A stretch of 64,000 bases of DNA from Oscillospiraceae bacterium (lineage in GTDB: Bacteria; Bacillota; Clostridia; Oscillospirales; Ruminococcaceae), in the NCBI GenBank assembly GCA_017461565.1, contig JAFTXQ010000004.1:62001-126000 (forward strand). Direction: 5' to 3'. The translations under genes were made by a program, and so were the position numbers. Positions 40,823 to 49,655 of this stretch are shown here, one piece after another. Numbering within the stretch: the first letter of the stretch is position 1; the number at the start of each line of letters is the position of its first letter. A model generated the notes under the pieces. That model made no database searches. It saw only the letters and a list, made by a program, of their open reading frames with translations, and was not told the DNA's origin.

Positions 40823-41944
40823 ATGATACGGGTAGCTCAGATACTTGGCAAAATGAACGGCGGCGGTGCCGAACAGATGGTGATGAATTATTATAACGCC
40901 ATCGACCGTGAAAACATACAGTTTGATTTTTTTATATTTAAAGGCTCACGTCACGTCCCTGTTGAGGAGATAAAAGCAATGGGAGGACGAATTTACGTAC
41001 TGCCAACCCTGAAACGCCCGTTCCGATATATGAAGGTGCTGAAAAAGCTGTTATCCGAAAGCGGATACGATATAGTTCATTGTCACCTCAGTACACTCTC
41101 CGGTCTTGCATTAAGAGCCGCCCAAAAAGCAGGCGTAAGGGTCAGGATACTACACAATCACAGCACATCGGGAGGCATGAGAGAGCTTGCCAGAAATATA
41201 GCCAAAAGTCTGCTTAAGCCCTTTGCCAAGCGTTATGCTACTGAATACCTTGCCTGTTCAGAGCTTGCGGCAAGGTGGATGTACGGTAATGTTCCCGTAT
41301 GTGAGCTGACCGAGTCCGCTCCCCCTGTAAAGGTAGCAAGGATCATGCGCAATGCAGTGGACACTGATAAGTTCCGCTATGACGTGAAAAAGCGCAGTGA
41401 GCTCCGCAAGGAGCTTAATATCCCCGCATCGATGACGGTATTCGGACATATCGGACGTTTTTGCCCTCAGAAGAATCAGAGCTTTGTTATCGATATCTTT
41501 AAGGAGATACTGTTACAGCATAAAAATTCTGTGCTGATAATGGCAGGCGAGGGCGGTGACAAGGAGCTTATACAAGCACAGGTCATTGCCGCAGGAATAA
41601 GCGGCAAAGTCATTTTCACAGGTCAGAGAAATGATGCAGACAGGCTTTACAGTGCCTTTGACTGCTTTCTGCTTCCGTCGAATTACGAGGGGCTGCCTGT
41701 TGTCGGTGTAGAAGCGCAGTGCGCAGGGCTTTACTGCCTGTTTTCCGACAAGATCACAAAAGAGGCAAAGATAACCGACAGTGTGCAATATCTCAGCTTA
41801 AAGACAAGCGCCGCTGACTGGGCGTGCGCTGCTGTATGCTGTTCAAAGCTACGAAACCAAAACGGCGCTGCACAAGTAAGCAATGCAGGATACGACATCA
41901 AAGCTGCCGCAAAAGATCTGGAGAAATATTATCTTTCTCTGTAA
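40823..41944 (+). CDS. GT4 family glycosyltransferase
   Basis: The 373-residue protein has the GT-B layout: ILGKMNGGGAEQMVMNYYNAI at the start (family signature), HCHLSTLSGLALRAA, VFGHIGRFCPQKNQ (residues 208-222), and LLPSNYEGLPVVGVEAQCAG, the Glu-x7-Glu donor site, near residue 290. Donor is typically UDP- or GDP-sugar, acceptor unknown (capsule, EPS or glycan). It is followed by a CDF gene 23 bp later, probably co-transcribed. It could act on surface polysaccharide; there are no other EPS genes nearby. Confidence 0.9.
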   Translation: MIRVAQILGKMNGGGAEQMVMNYYNAIDRENIQFDFFIFKGSRHVPVEEIKAMGGRIYVLPTLKRPFRYMKVLKKLLSESGYDIVHCHLSTLSGLALRAAQKAGVRVRILHNHSTSGGMRELARNIAKSLLKPFAKRYATEYLACSELAARWMYGNVPVCELTESAPPVKVARIMRNAVDTDKFRYDVKKRSELRKELNIPASMTVFGHIGRFCPQKNQSFVIDIFKEILLQHKNSVLIMAGEGGDKELIQAQVIAAGISGKVIFTGQRNDADRLYSAFDCFLLPSNYEGLPVVGVEAQCAGLYCLFSDKITKEAKITDSVQYLSLKTSAADWACAAVCCSKLRNQNGAAQVSNAGYDIKAAAKDLEKYYLSL

Positions 41945-41967
41945 AACATAAGACAACGAGGACAATT

Positions 41968-43158
41968 ATGACTAAGCTATTGATAAAATTATTTGTAAAG
42001 GATCATGAGAATATAAAGGACACTTCCGTGAGGACCGCTTACGGAAAGCTCTCGGGATGGGTAGGAATATTTTGTAATATACTTCTATGTGCAGGTAAAT
42101 TTATTGTTGGATTTATTTCGGGAAGCGTATCCATAACGGCGGATGCAGCGAACAACCTTTCCGACGCATCCTCCAGTATTATCAGCCTGCTCGGTTTTAA
42201 GCTTGCTGAAAAATCTGCCGACGAGGAGCATCCTTACGGCCATGCAAGATACGAGTATATATCAGGCTTTATCGTTGCTGTACTGGTGCTTGTGATCGGC
42301 TTTGAGCTTTTAAAGGGAAGCGTCGAAAAGATCGTCACACCTACCGCAGTCGAGTTTTCCTGGGTGACGGTAGGCGTGCTGACAGCGTCTATCCTTGTCA
42401 AGCTGTGGATGATGCTGTTCAATATGAAGATAGGAAAGCTTATCTCCTCCTCAGCTCTCGAGGCTACTGCCGCAGACAGCAGGAACGATTCTATATCCAC
42501 CCTTGCAGTCCTTGCCGCAACGCTTGTGTCGCATTTTGCTTCGGTAGAGCTCGACGGATGGATGGGTATACTTGTTGCAGCGTTTATACTGTACAGCGGA
42601 ATAAACCTTGTGCGTGATGCAATGAGTCCGCTGCTCGGAAAGGCACCTGATCCTGAAATGGTGGAGGATATCCGTGAAAAGGTGATGTCCTATGACGGCG
42701 TTCTGGGAACACACGACCTTATGGTACATGATTACGGTCCGGGCAGGATATTCGCAAGCGTCCATGTCGAAATGGCGGCGGAAAGGGATGTGCTGGAGAG
42801 CCATGATGTCATAGACAACATAGAACGTGATTTTTTACATCAGGGACTAAACCTTGTTGTACATTACGATCCGATAGTCACTTCTGATTCTGCGGTAGGC
42901 GATACCCGCAGTGAGATAAACGAGATAGTAAAACAGATAGACGAGCGTCTTTCCATACACGATCTGCGTATGGTGCCCGGTACCACTCATACCAATGTTA
43001 TATTTGACTGCGTGGTACCACCGAAATTTTCAATGGACGAAAACGAACTGAAGGCTGAGATATCACGCTTTGTAAAGGTATCACATCCCGACTATTTCTG
43101 TGTGATAACGGTGGAGCAGAGCTATGCGCCTATTCCCAAAAAAGCAGAAACTGCGTAA
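41968..43158 (+). CDS. Cation diffusion facilitator (CDF), Mn-type metal site
   Basis: The ATG at 41968 (AACGAGGA upstream) gives 396 residues. Helix 2 has ADAANNLSDASSS (NxxxD) and helix 5 ATAADSRNDSIST (DxxxD); Zn-type CDFs have D/HxxxD plus HxxxD, so the site resembles the Mn-exporter type. A HxxxHxRYEY motif (HPYGHARYEY) and a C-terminal cytosolic ferredoxin-like domain (residues 215-300) plus an additional repeat at 305-385 follow. Cytosolic metal efflux in exchange for protons. The metal is inference. Confidence 0.9.
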   Translation: MTKLLIKLFVKDHENIKDTSVRTAYGKLSGWVGIFCNILLCAGKFIVGFISGSVSITADAANNLSDASSSIISLLGFKLAEKSADEEHPYGHARYEYISGFIVAVLVLVIGFELLKGSVEKIVTPTAVEFSWVTVGVLTASILVKLWMMLFNMKIGKLISSSALEATAADSRNDSISTLAVLAATLVSHFASVELDGWMGILVAAFILYSGINLVRDAMSPLLGKAPDPEMVEDIREKVMSYDGVLGTHDLMVHDYGPGRIFASVHVEMAAERDVLESHDVIDNIERDFLHQGLNLVVHYDPIVTSDSAVGDTRSEINEIVKQIDERLSIHDLRMVPGTTHTNVIFDCVVPPKFSMDENELKAEISRFVKVSHPDYFCVITVEQSYAPIPKKAETA

Positions 43159-43263
43159 ACGTCTGACATAAATTCAGCTGAACTTAACACCTCACGCAGC
43201 ATTCATCCCGACACGGCCATAAATTCCCATGGTATAAATCAGATACTAATAAAGAACTAAATA

Positions 43264-43288
43264 ACCCGTGAAGAATTTTTTCACGGGT
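43264..43288. terminator. Hairpin between CDF and XRE genes
   Basis: An 8-bp stem with a 9-nt loop (43264-43271 with 43281-43288), with T-rich DNA on both sides; convergent genes on each side. Confidence 0.7.
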
Positions 43289-43355
43289 CATTTTAATGTC
43301 TCACGGATAAATTGGGATTAACAAATACAACAAGTCAAGGCTTCTATTTTATTTA

Positions 43356-43922
43356 CTAAAAGTTAACTCCAAGCAAAACAAATATAGAAATAACTGTTAC
43401 TATCAATACTGCACCAATGAATATTAAATACTTTCTTGTTTTCAACTTGTTCTTTCTTATTTCCGTTGCTTTCCCTGTACTTAATAAAAAAACTGCTATT
43501 ATGTAAATTAATGCAACACCAAATAACACTTCCGTAATCTGATATAATTTATCCGATAAATCAAAGACCGCCAAAACAATTCCTGCTATCAAAGCAATTC
43601 CTGCTGTAGCTGAATATTTCTGTGTTTTGGTTATAATCATTTCCTTGTCAGCGGTCGTATAGTCTACAACCTTAGACATCATTTCTTTCGTTTCTTCATT
43701 CATATCCTCACTTTTCCTTTCTCCATCAATGATTTCCTTAATGTCAACATCATAGAACTCTGCCAATTCGATAAGAATACTTATATCCGGCAATGTACTT
43801 CCGTTTTCCCAACGTGAAACAGAGCGATTTGAGACATTTAACTTCTCTGCTAATTGTTCTTGTGTTAGTTTGTTTTCTCTTCGTAATTCTTTCAAAAAAG
43901 AGCCAATCTTCATTTGGTTCAT
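43356..43922 (-). CDS. XRE-type HTH regulator with membrane helices
   Basis: The 188-residue protein starts MNQMKIGSFLKELRRENKLT (start behind GGAGG; an upstream in-frame ATG is less likely) with an XRE helix-turn-helix at residues 6-62 (QEQLAEKLNVSNRSVSRWENG). Residues 105-185 contain three hydrophobic helices, so it is membrane-bound, as in some stress and phage-related regulators. The DNA is clearly more AT-rich than its neighbours (poly-A/T codons), suggesting acquisition. Upstream is a small inverted repeat (CAGA/TCTG, about 44010-44025), a possible operator. Confidence 0.85.
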   Translation of the reverse strand: MNQMKIGSFLKELRRENKLTQEQLAEKLNVSNRSVSRWENGSTLPDISILIELAEFYDVDIKEIIDGERKSEDMNEETKEMMSKVVDYTTADKEMIITKTQKYSATAGIALIAGIVLAVFDLSDKLYQITEVLFGVALIYIIAVFLLSTGKATEIRKNKLKTRKYLIFIGAVLIVTVISIFVLLGVNF

Positions 43923-44110
43923 ACCGAAACCTCCTTTCATTACCAGAATATCATATTACCTCGGATTTTAACACGACACAAAGTGAGAAATGCCGTATTT
44001 GCAAGGATCAGACACATCTGTCCGATTTATTTTTATTAAGAACATTCCGATTTAACCATTGAGTTGATTGTAACAAAACACCCACATAAAATCAACGCCA
44101 TAAACAACGC

Positions 44111-44146
44111 AAAGCCACTTTTGATATCAATACCAAAAGTGGCTTT
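44111..44146 (-). terminator. Terminator-like inverted repeat, copy 3
   Basis: A perfect 13-bp stem (44111-44123 with 44134-44146) with a 10-nt loop, about 50 bp past the rny stop on the minus strand. Same core (AAGCCACTTTTG) as the other two copies. Confidence 0.75.
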
Positions 44147-44196
44147 GTAATACTTCTATGTGACTATCGGCTTATCCCATGGAATTTGCATTTCAC

Positions 44197-45798
44197 TTAT
44201 TTTGCATAATCCACAGCACGGCTCTCTCGGATAAGATTTACCTTGATCTGTCCGGGATATTCCATTTCACTTTCAATACGCTTTGCGATGTCTCTTGCAA
44301 GCACCTTCATGCCGTCATCGTTTATAGACTCGGGCTTAAGCATGATGCGCACCTCACGGCCTGCCTGGATAGCAAAGGACTTGTCAACGCCATTGTAGCT
44401 GTTGCAGATCTCCTCAAGCTTTTCAAGACGCTTTATGTAGTTCTCGTAGTTCTCGCTTCTTGCTGCAGGTCTTGCTGCGCTGATAGCGTCAGCCGCCTGA
44501 ACAAGTGCTGCAATAACTGTGCGGCACTCTACATCGCCATGGTGAGCCTCGATAGCGTGGATAACCTCGGGGCTTTCCTTGTACTTTTTGCAGACATCCA
44601 CACCGATCTGAACGTGAGAACCCTCGATCTCGTGGTCGAGAGCCTTACCGATATCGTGGAGCAGACCCGCTCTTCTTGCGAGTGCGGGATCAACACCCAG
44701 CTCGCTTGCCATGATACCTGCAAGGTGAGCAACCTCGATAGAGTGGTTGAGAACGTTCTGACGATAGGATGTTCTGTACTTGAGACGTCCGATAAGACGG
44801 ACAAGCTCATGGTTAAGACCGTTAACATTGGTCTCCATAACAGCACGCTCGCCCTCCTGCTTGATGCGGAGTTCGACCTCTCTGCGTGCCTTTTCAACTG
44901 TTTCTTCGATGCGTGCGGGGTGGATACGGCCGTCCTGGATAAGACGCTCCAGTGCGATCCTTGCGATCTCTCGCCTTACATGATCGAAGCTGGAAAGTGT
45001 AATGGCCTCGGGAGTATCATCGATGATGAGATCAACGCCTGTAAGCGTTTCGATGGCACGGATGTTACGTCCCTCACGGCCGATGATACGACCCTTCATC
45101 TCATCATTCGGGATAGCTACAACGGAAACCGCCATTTCGGATACGGTGTCCGCTGCAAGTCTTGCAATTGCAAGAGACACATACTGACGAGCCTTTTCAT
45201 CGGACTCGTCCTTGATGCGCTGCTCATAAGCGGCGATCTTCACAGCCTTTTCGTGGCTGAGCTCGCTGTCGAGCATCATAAGCAGATGCTCTTTTGCCTG
45301 TTCTGTGGTAAAACCGGATATGCGCTCCAGAATATCCATCTGGCTTGCTTTGAGCTGCTCGGCTTCGGCGATCTTTTCGTCCGCCTTCTTATGCTTTGCA
45401 TGGAGCTGCTCTTCCAGCTTTTCCATCTTGTCGGTCTTTTTGTCGAGGTTCTCCTCTTTCTGCTGAAGTCTGCGCTCGGAGCGGGAAAGCTCGCTTCTGC
45501 GCTCTTTCAGTTCACGCTCTGTGTCATTTTTGAGGTGCTGGATATCCTTTTCCGCAGCGGAGCGGAGCTTGTAGATCTCATCCTTGGCCTCAACGAGCGC
45601 TGTTTTCTTCTTTGTTTCAGCCTTTTCAGTGGCTTCTTCGATGATCCTTGCAGCCTCCTTTTCGGCGGACTCAAACTGAGCCTCAGCTGTCTTTATGCGG
45701 TGCTTTACGCCAAGCTTAAAGCAGATAAAGCCGCATGCGACTGCGCCTACCAGGAACGCTGCAACGCCGATCAGAACATAGGTCAGCTCGGGTGGCAT
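44197..45798 (-). CDS. rny: Ribonuclease Y
   Basis: The 533-residue protein has one membrane helix at residues 5-27, a long coiled coil (about 30-190), a KH domain ([15 protein letters not shown], about 220-240) and an HD hydrolase domain with [12 protein letters not shown] near residue 365 and [10 protein letters not shown]. RNase Y starts mRNA decay in Firmicutes. The coiled coil is very rich in Glu and Lys, typical. It has a long leader of about 320 nt from the promoter at 46130-46158. Confidence 0.96.
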   Translation of the reverse strand: MPPELTYVLIGVAAFLVGAVACGFICFKLGVKHRIKTAEAQFESAEKEAARIIEEATEKAETKKKTALVEAKDEIYKLRSAAEKDIQHLKNDTERELKERRSELSRSERRLQQKEENLDKKTDKMEKLEEQLHAKHKKADEKIAEAEQLKASQMDILERISGFTTEQAKEHLLMMLDSELSHEKAVKIAAYEQRIKDESDEKARQYVSLAIARLAADTVSEMAVSVVAIPNDEMKGRIIGREGRNIRAIETLTGVDLIIDDTPEAITLSSFDHVRREIARIALERLIQDGRIHPARIEETVEKARREVELRIKQEGERAVMETNVNGLNHELVRLIGRLKYRTSYRQNVLNHSIEVAHLAGIMASELGVDPALARRAGLLHDIGKALDHEIEGSHVQIGVDVCKKYKESPEVIHAIEAHHGDVECRTVIAALVQAADAISAARPAARSENYENYIKRLEKLEEICNSYNGVDKSFAIQAGREVRIMLKPESINDDGMKVLARDIAKRIESEMEYPGQIKVNLIRESRAVDYAK

Positions 45799-46128
45799 CG
45801 TTCAATTTCCCTCCTTTTAAAAATCGGCGGGATAAATATATAATTTTGTGGAAAATAGATTATTGCGGCGTATGACGCACGCATTGTCAAGGTATTATAC
45901 ACTTATGCTCCGGAAAATAAAAACCCCATCCGGATAAGTACGGTGCCGATCTTTCTGTTACGGATCATGCTTACCGAAATAATATAAGTATATCTTAATT
46001 TAACGGCTGTTCTCCTGTATATCATATATTTGCCGCCGTAACGTTGATATATAAATAACCTTTAGATATAAACGCCTAGCTCTTTATGCAAACGGCACAT
46101 CTTATTCCGAATGCCAAATAGCCTATTC
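45799..46128 (-). other. Long leader and gene-free interval upstream of rny
   Basis: About 330 bp without a coding frame. On the minus strand it shows AACGGC/GCCGTT and TCCGG/CCGGA hairpins and a TTGACA box (45891-45886) without a convincing -10 partner. A leader of this length on the gene for a key RNase could be a self-control element; no RNA family was recognised. Confidence 0.4.
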
Positions 46129-46129
46129 T

Positions 46130-46158
46130 ATTTTACTACATAATCACAAAAATGTCAA
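46130..46158 (-). promoter_or_regulatory. Sigma-A promoter of rny
   Basis: TTGACA (46158-46153), 17 nt, TAAAAT (46135-46130) on the minus strand. Confidence 0.75.
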
Positions 46159-46303
46159 GGGCAAAACCCTGCTTTTTTACCAAAATGCACAGTTTTTTCT
46201 GCCTTAAAACTGATTTGTTTCATTTCATCTGTGAAATCGCACGGCTTTTGAACACTGATACTGTAAAAAATGCCGATTTTGACAGCATTCTCGGCAAATT
46301 CTC

Positions 46304-46332
46304 TTGAAAAGGAAGCGTGATTATGATATAAT
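46304..46332 (+). promoter_or_regulatory. Sigma-A promoter of pyrE
   Basis: TTGAAA (46304-46309), 17 nt, TATAAT (46327-46332). The leader before the pyrE ATG is about 48 nt, so there is no room for a PyrR-type attenuator. Confidence 0.8.
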
Positions 46333-46386
46333 GATAATGAAATAATATAGATAATTGTGCCCTCGGCACAGGTGGAGGTAAAATTA

Positions 46387-47043
46387 ATGACCTATAAAGA
46401 AAGCTTTATCAAATTCATGGTTGACAGCGGCGTACTGAAGTTCGGTGAGTTCACGCTCAAGAGCGGCAGACTTGCCCCCTATTTCATCAACTGCGGCAAC
46501 TATAAGACAGGCGCTCAGCTTGCAAAGCTCGGCGAGTTCTATGCAGAGTGCATCAAGGACAACGGTCTCACACCCGAAACTCTTTTCGGTCCTGCGTACA
46601 AGGGCATCCCCCTTTCAGTTGCAGCCTGCACAGCACTGTACAATAAGTTCGGTATGGATGTAAACTACTGCTTCGACCGCAAGGAAGTGAAGGACCACGG
46701 CGAGGGCGGAATGTTCGTTGGCAAAAACCTCGAAGACGGCGAAAAGGTAGTTATCATCGAGGATGTTATGACAAGCGGAAAGGCTCTCCGTGAAGTGCTT
46801 CCCAAGCTGACAGGTGCGGCAAACATTGATCTTCAGGGTATGGTCATCACAGTTGACCGTATGGAAAAGGGTCTTACTTCCGACAAATCCGCTGTGCAGG
46901 AAGTATACGAGGAATTCGGAGTTAAGGTATACTCGATCGTTACTATCAACGACATCATCGACGCACTCGAAAAGGGTGTTATTCCCGGTGCCGAGTATGT
47001 TGACAAGATGAAGGAATACAGAAAGACCTACGGCGTGGGCTGA
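46387..47043 (+). CDS. pyrE: Orotate phosphoribosyltransferase
   Basis: The ATG at 46387, behind GGAGGT, gives a 218-residue protein. It has LKSGRLAPYFINCGNYKTG at the N-terminus and the PRPP-binding motif VVIIEDVMTSGKALRE (residues 122-137). It joins orotate to PRPP to make OMP in pyrimidine synthesis. An upstream frame extension has no ribosome binding site. Other pyr genes are not in the window. It is followed 27 bp later by a CofE-like gene. Confidence 0.95.
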   Translation: MTYKESFIKFMVDSGVLKFGEFTLKSGRLAPYFINCGNYKTGAQLAKLGEFYAECIKDNGLTPETLFGPAYKGIPLSVAACTALYNKFGMDVNYCFDRKEVKDHGEGGMFVGKNLEDGEKVVIIEDVMTSGKALREVLPKLTGAANIDLQGMVITVDRMEKGLTSDKSAVQEVYEEFGVKVYSIVTINDIIDALEKGVIPGAEYVDKMKEYRKTYGVG

Positions 47044-47070
47044 TATCATATCCAAAGCAAGGTGATAAAA

Positions 47071-47772
47071 ATGGAAATGCCATTTCAGCCTAACGAGGGC
47101 AAAAGTATCGAAATAAATACCGATTTCGGAAAATATGCACGTTATCCTGTCAAGACCCATGTAATAACAGACAAGGATGTTCTTGAAGATGTTATGGACA
47201 AATATGTCAGGGACTATGTTTGCGAGGGCGACACAATAATCATCTCTGAAAAGATCGTGGCAATATCACAGGGACGTGCTTTTCCGATAAACGAAATAAA
47301 GGTGTCACGTCTGGCAAAGTTCCTTTCACGCTTCGTCGTAAAGACAAACTACGGAATCGGTCTCGCAATGCCCGAGACGATGGAGCTTTGCATACGTGAA
47401 GTCGGCAGACCAAAGGTGATCTTTGCAGCTGCCTGTGCAGCAGTAGGAAAGGTCTTTGGAAAGAAAGGCGTGTTCTATAATATCTGCGGAATGAAAGCAA
47501 GGGCTATTGACGGTCCGTGCGAGTATACGCTGCCGCCGTACAACAATTATGCAAAAATGGCTCCGCTTGAGCCGGATAAGGTGGCGCAGAGACTCGCCAA
47601 GCATATCGGATGCGATGTTGTTATAATAGACGCAAACGATATCGGAGCAAATGTACTCGGAAAGTGCCGCAAGGATCTCCCTGACGAATTCCCGATACAA
47701 GCATTCAAGGACAATCCGCTTGATCAGTGTGCGCAGCAGACGCCTATCGCAATCGTCCGCAAGGTAGGATGA
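47071..47772 (+). CDS. CofE-like F420-0:gamma-glutamyl ligase family protein
   Basis: The 233-residue protein resembles the CofE/FbiB N-domain family: VCEGDTIIISEKIVAISQGRAFP near residue 45 and DANDIGANVLGKC in the C-terminal part, with KKGVFYNICGMKARAIDGPCEY between. CofE adds glutamate to coenzyme F420, which this lineage does not generally make, so it is probably another ATP/GTP-grasp-like amide ligase. The start at 47071 follows AAGG. It is likely co-transcribed with pyrE, which lies 27 bp upstream. Confidence 0.8.
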   Translation: MEMPFQPNEGKSIEINTDFGKYARYPVKTHVITDKDVLEDVMDKYVRDYVCEGDTIIISEKIVAISQGRAFPINEIKVSRLAKFLSRFVVKTNYGIGLAMPETMELCIREVGRPKVIFAAACAAVGKVFGKKGVFYNICGMKARAIDGPCEYTLPPYNNYAKMAPLEPDKVAQRLAKHIGCDVVIIDANDIGANVLGKCRKDLPDEFPIQAFKDNPLDQCAQQTPIAIVRKVG

Positions 47773-47831
47773 TTGCGTAGAGATACATGTTCATAAAAAT
47801 GTATTATTTAACCGTAAAGGAGGTGTGATCT

Positions 47832-48557
47832 ATGGCAACTATTGGCAGTATGGCAGCAATGCAGCTCAGAATGGCTGAAACCACCACTAAGTACGGCTCG
47901 CTGTCCACAGGTCTGTACAACAAGAACAATAATTACGACATCACCAAGACCAAGGAGTCGTATGACAAGTTCTGGGAGAACATCACCAAGGACAAGAACA
48001 GGTATATCCAGGAGCAGTACGAAAAGCTGTACAATTCCGTATTCGGCAAGGACGAAGAGGATGCCGCCGAAAGTACCGTGTCCCTCAAGGGTGCAGCCGG
48101 CAACGTAATGGCTTCCGCCGAAGCCCTGGACAGATTTACTCAAGAGCTCACCTTTGGCGAGGAGTACGACACAAAGACCGCCCAGAAGCATCTTGAGAAC
48201 TTTGTAAAGGACTACAATACTCTCATCGACAAGCTTGGCAATGCCGAAGGAACATCTGTTCTGCAAAAAGGCGTGATACTCACAAACACAGCGAAAGTAT
48301 ACTCAGGCTCGCTTGGCAGAGCGGGAATAACCATCGGAAACGACAACAAGCTTACTTTCGATCCCGAAAAGATGTCCGATATCTCCGCTACTGATCTCAA
48401 GACCACTTTTGGCGAATTCGGTTTCGCAGACAAGGCATATCAGAAGGCTGAGCAGATCAGCAGAGCCGCAGGAAGTGACGGCTTCTTAAGCTACACCAAC
48501 ACCAGTGCACAGAACTACGCATACACCGTAGGTGCGCTTTTCACCACTTACGCATAA
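47832..48557 (+). CDS. Orphan FliD_C-like protein
   Basis: The 241-residue protein has the pattern of the FliD C-terminal region: FVKDYNTLIDKLGNAEGT, then a helix and AGITIGNDNKLTFDPEKM, as in the true FliD of this window (VEDYNKLIDD ... GIKTS ... GKLEIDDERL). The cap N-terminus (RFGGMNSGLD) is missing and the start is MATIGSMAAMQLRMAETTTKYGS. It may be a reduced FliD or hook-associated protein, far from the flagellar operon (40 kb away). A strong ribosome binding site (AAAGGAGG) and a terminator surround it. No sigma-28 promoter was found. Confidence 0.7.
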   Translation: MATIGSMAAMQLRMAETTTKYGSLSTGLYNKNNNYDITKTKESYDKFWENITKDKNRYIQEQYEKLYNSVFGKDEEDAAESTVSLKGAAGNVMASAEALDRFTQELTFGEEYDTKTAQKHLENFVKDYNTLIDKLGNAEGTSVLQKGVILTNTAKVYSGSLGRAGITIGNDNKLTFDPEKMSDISATDLKTTFGEFGFADKAYQKAEQISRAAGSDGFLSYTNTSAQNYAYTVGALFTTYA

Positions 48558-48564
48558 GCAAAGA

Positions 48565-48606
48565 AACGCCTGAGACATCTTCGAACGTCCCAGGCGTTGT
48601 TTTTAT
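48565..48606 (+). terminator. Intrinsic terminator after the FliD_C-like gene
   Basis: An 8-bp stem (48565-48572 with 48591-48598), extended by three more pairs after a mismatch, followed by GTTTTTATTT. Confidence 0.88.
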
Positions 48607-48652
48607 TTGATCCGAATACTCCGGGATCCGCTCCATAAGGGCGGATCCTTTG

Positions 48653-49621
48653 TTATTCTTCGTTTTCTTTTTCTTCTGTCTGCTGCACGGATGCCCGTAC
48701 TTTTACTATACACCTGTCCTCAATACTGAGCGCCACAAGATGTACACCCTCATAGTCAACACTGGGAGGAACGATCTCGTCACCTTCGGGAATGTAACCC
48801 AGTTTGTCCGTTATGAAGCCTGCGATAGTGCGGTATTCGTGCTCTTCGGGAAGCTGCACATCGAACAGGGAAAACACCTCATCAGGATCAGCTTCACCTA
48901 AGACATCATACTGACCGTCGCCTATTTTTACTATTTCAGTCTTTTCATCGTCGTACTCATCCTGGATATTACCCATAACCGCCTCAATGATATCCTCAAG
49001 TGTAACTATTCCTGCGGTTCCGCCGTATTCATCCACAACTACCGCCATACCTGACTTAAGCGAGGTAAGTGACTGGAAGGTGTCAGAGCAGGGGCAAGCC
49101 TCGGGGATGAAGATGACATCACGCAGAAAGTCACGGATATTAAAGCTGCTTGTGTCTTTTTCTCCCACAAGACAGAGCAGATCCTTCACAATGATTATTC
49201 CTATGATCTTGTCGATGCTGTCCTGATAAACGGGAATTCTGGAAAAACCCATGTCAAGCGCAAGATATATGATGTCATCAAGCGAAACAGACTCTTCAAC
49301 ACCTACGATATTGGTGCGGTGTGTCATAACATCAGCGGCTGTGAGATCGTTGAACTCAAAGATATTGTTGATCATCTGCGCCGAGGTCTCCTCGATAACG
49401 CTGTCATCTCCATCACCGTCAGGGGTCTTTGAAAGGGCATCCACCATGTCAAGCACCTCGTCCTCGGTGAAGTCTCGATAATCATTGCCAAGCGCCTTGC
49501 GAAGGAACTTTGTCGTGCCGTTATTCAGGGCGACAAGCCAACCCAGCAGGAAACGGCGCACTTTATGTGTTTTGGGTTTTTCGGATTCTGTTGTGTTTGT
49601 ACTTCGACTGTCTGCGTCCAT
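48653..49621 (-). CDS. CBS/CorC-type (hemolysin-like) soluble protein
   Basis: The 322-residue protein starts MDADSRSTNTTESEKPK (behind AAGGAGAAG), has a helical part and two CBS domains (DVMTHRTNIVGVEESVSLDDII about 120-180 and the EACPCSDTFQSLTSLKSGMAVVVDEYGGTAGIVTLEDIIEAVMG block, 190-250), and the CorC_HlyC C-terminal domain (250-310). No membrane domain is present, so it is the cytosolic type; CorC homologues affect Mg/Co homeostasis. It is the last gene of the metG-DUF5610-tatD-CBS cluster, 34 bp after tatD. Confidence 0.85.
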   Translation of the reverse strand: MDADSRSTNTTESEKPKTHKVRRFLLGWLVALNNGTTKFLRKALGNDYRDFTEDEVLDMVDALSKTPDGDGDDSVIEETSAQMINNIFEFNDLTAADVMTHRTNIVGVEESVSLDDIIYLALDMGFSRIPVYQDSIDKIIGIIIVKDLLCLVGEKDTSSFNIRDFLRDVIFIPEACPCSDTFQSLTSLKSGMAVVVDEYGGTAGIVTLEDIIEAVMGNIQDEYDDEKTEIVKIGDGQYDVLGEADPDEVFSLFDVQLPEEHEYRTIAGFITDKLGYIPEGDEIVPPSVDYEGVHLVALSIEDRCIVKVRASVQQTEEKENEE

Positions 49622-49655
49622 AGCTTCTCCTTTTTGCAACTTGTATAAATAAATA

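Noticed and set aside
45880..45900. A second rny promoter with TTGACA at 45886-45891.
   Set aside because: No -10 box with acceptable sequence at 16-18 bp; the upstream promoter at 46130-46158 is much better.
47773..47831. Sigma-28 promoter for the FliD_C-like gene.
   Set aside because: TAAA is present but no GCCGATAA-like box at 15 bp; the only candidate overlaps the ribosome binding site.
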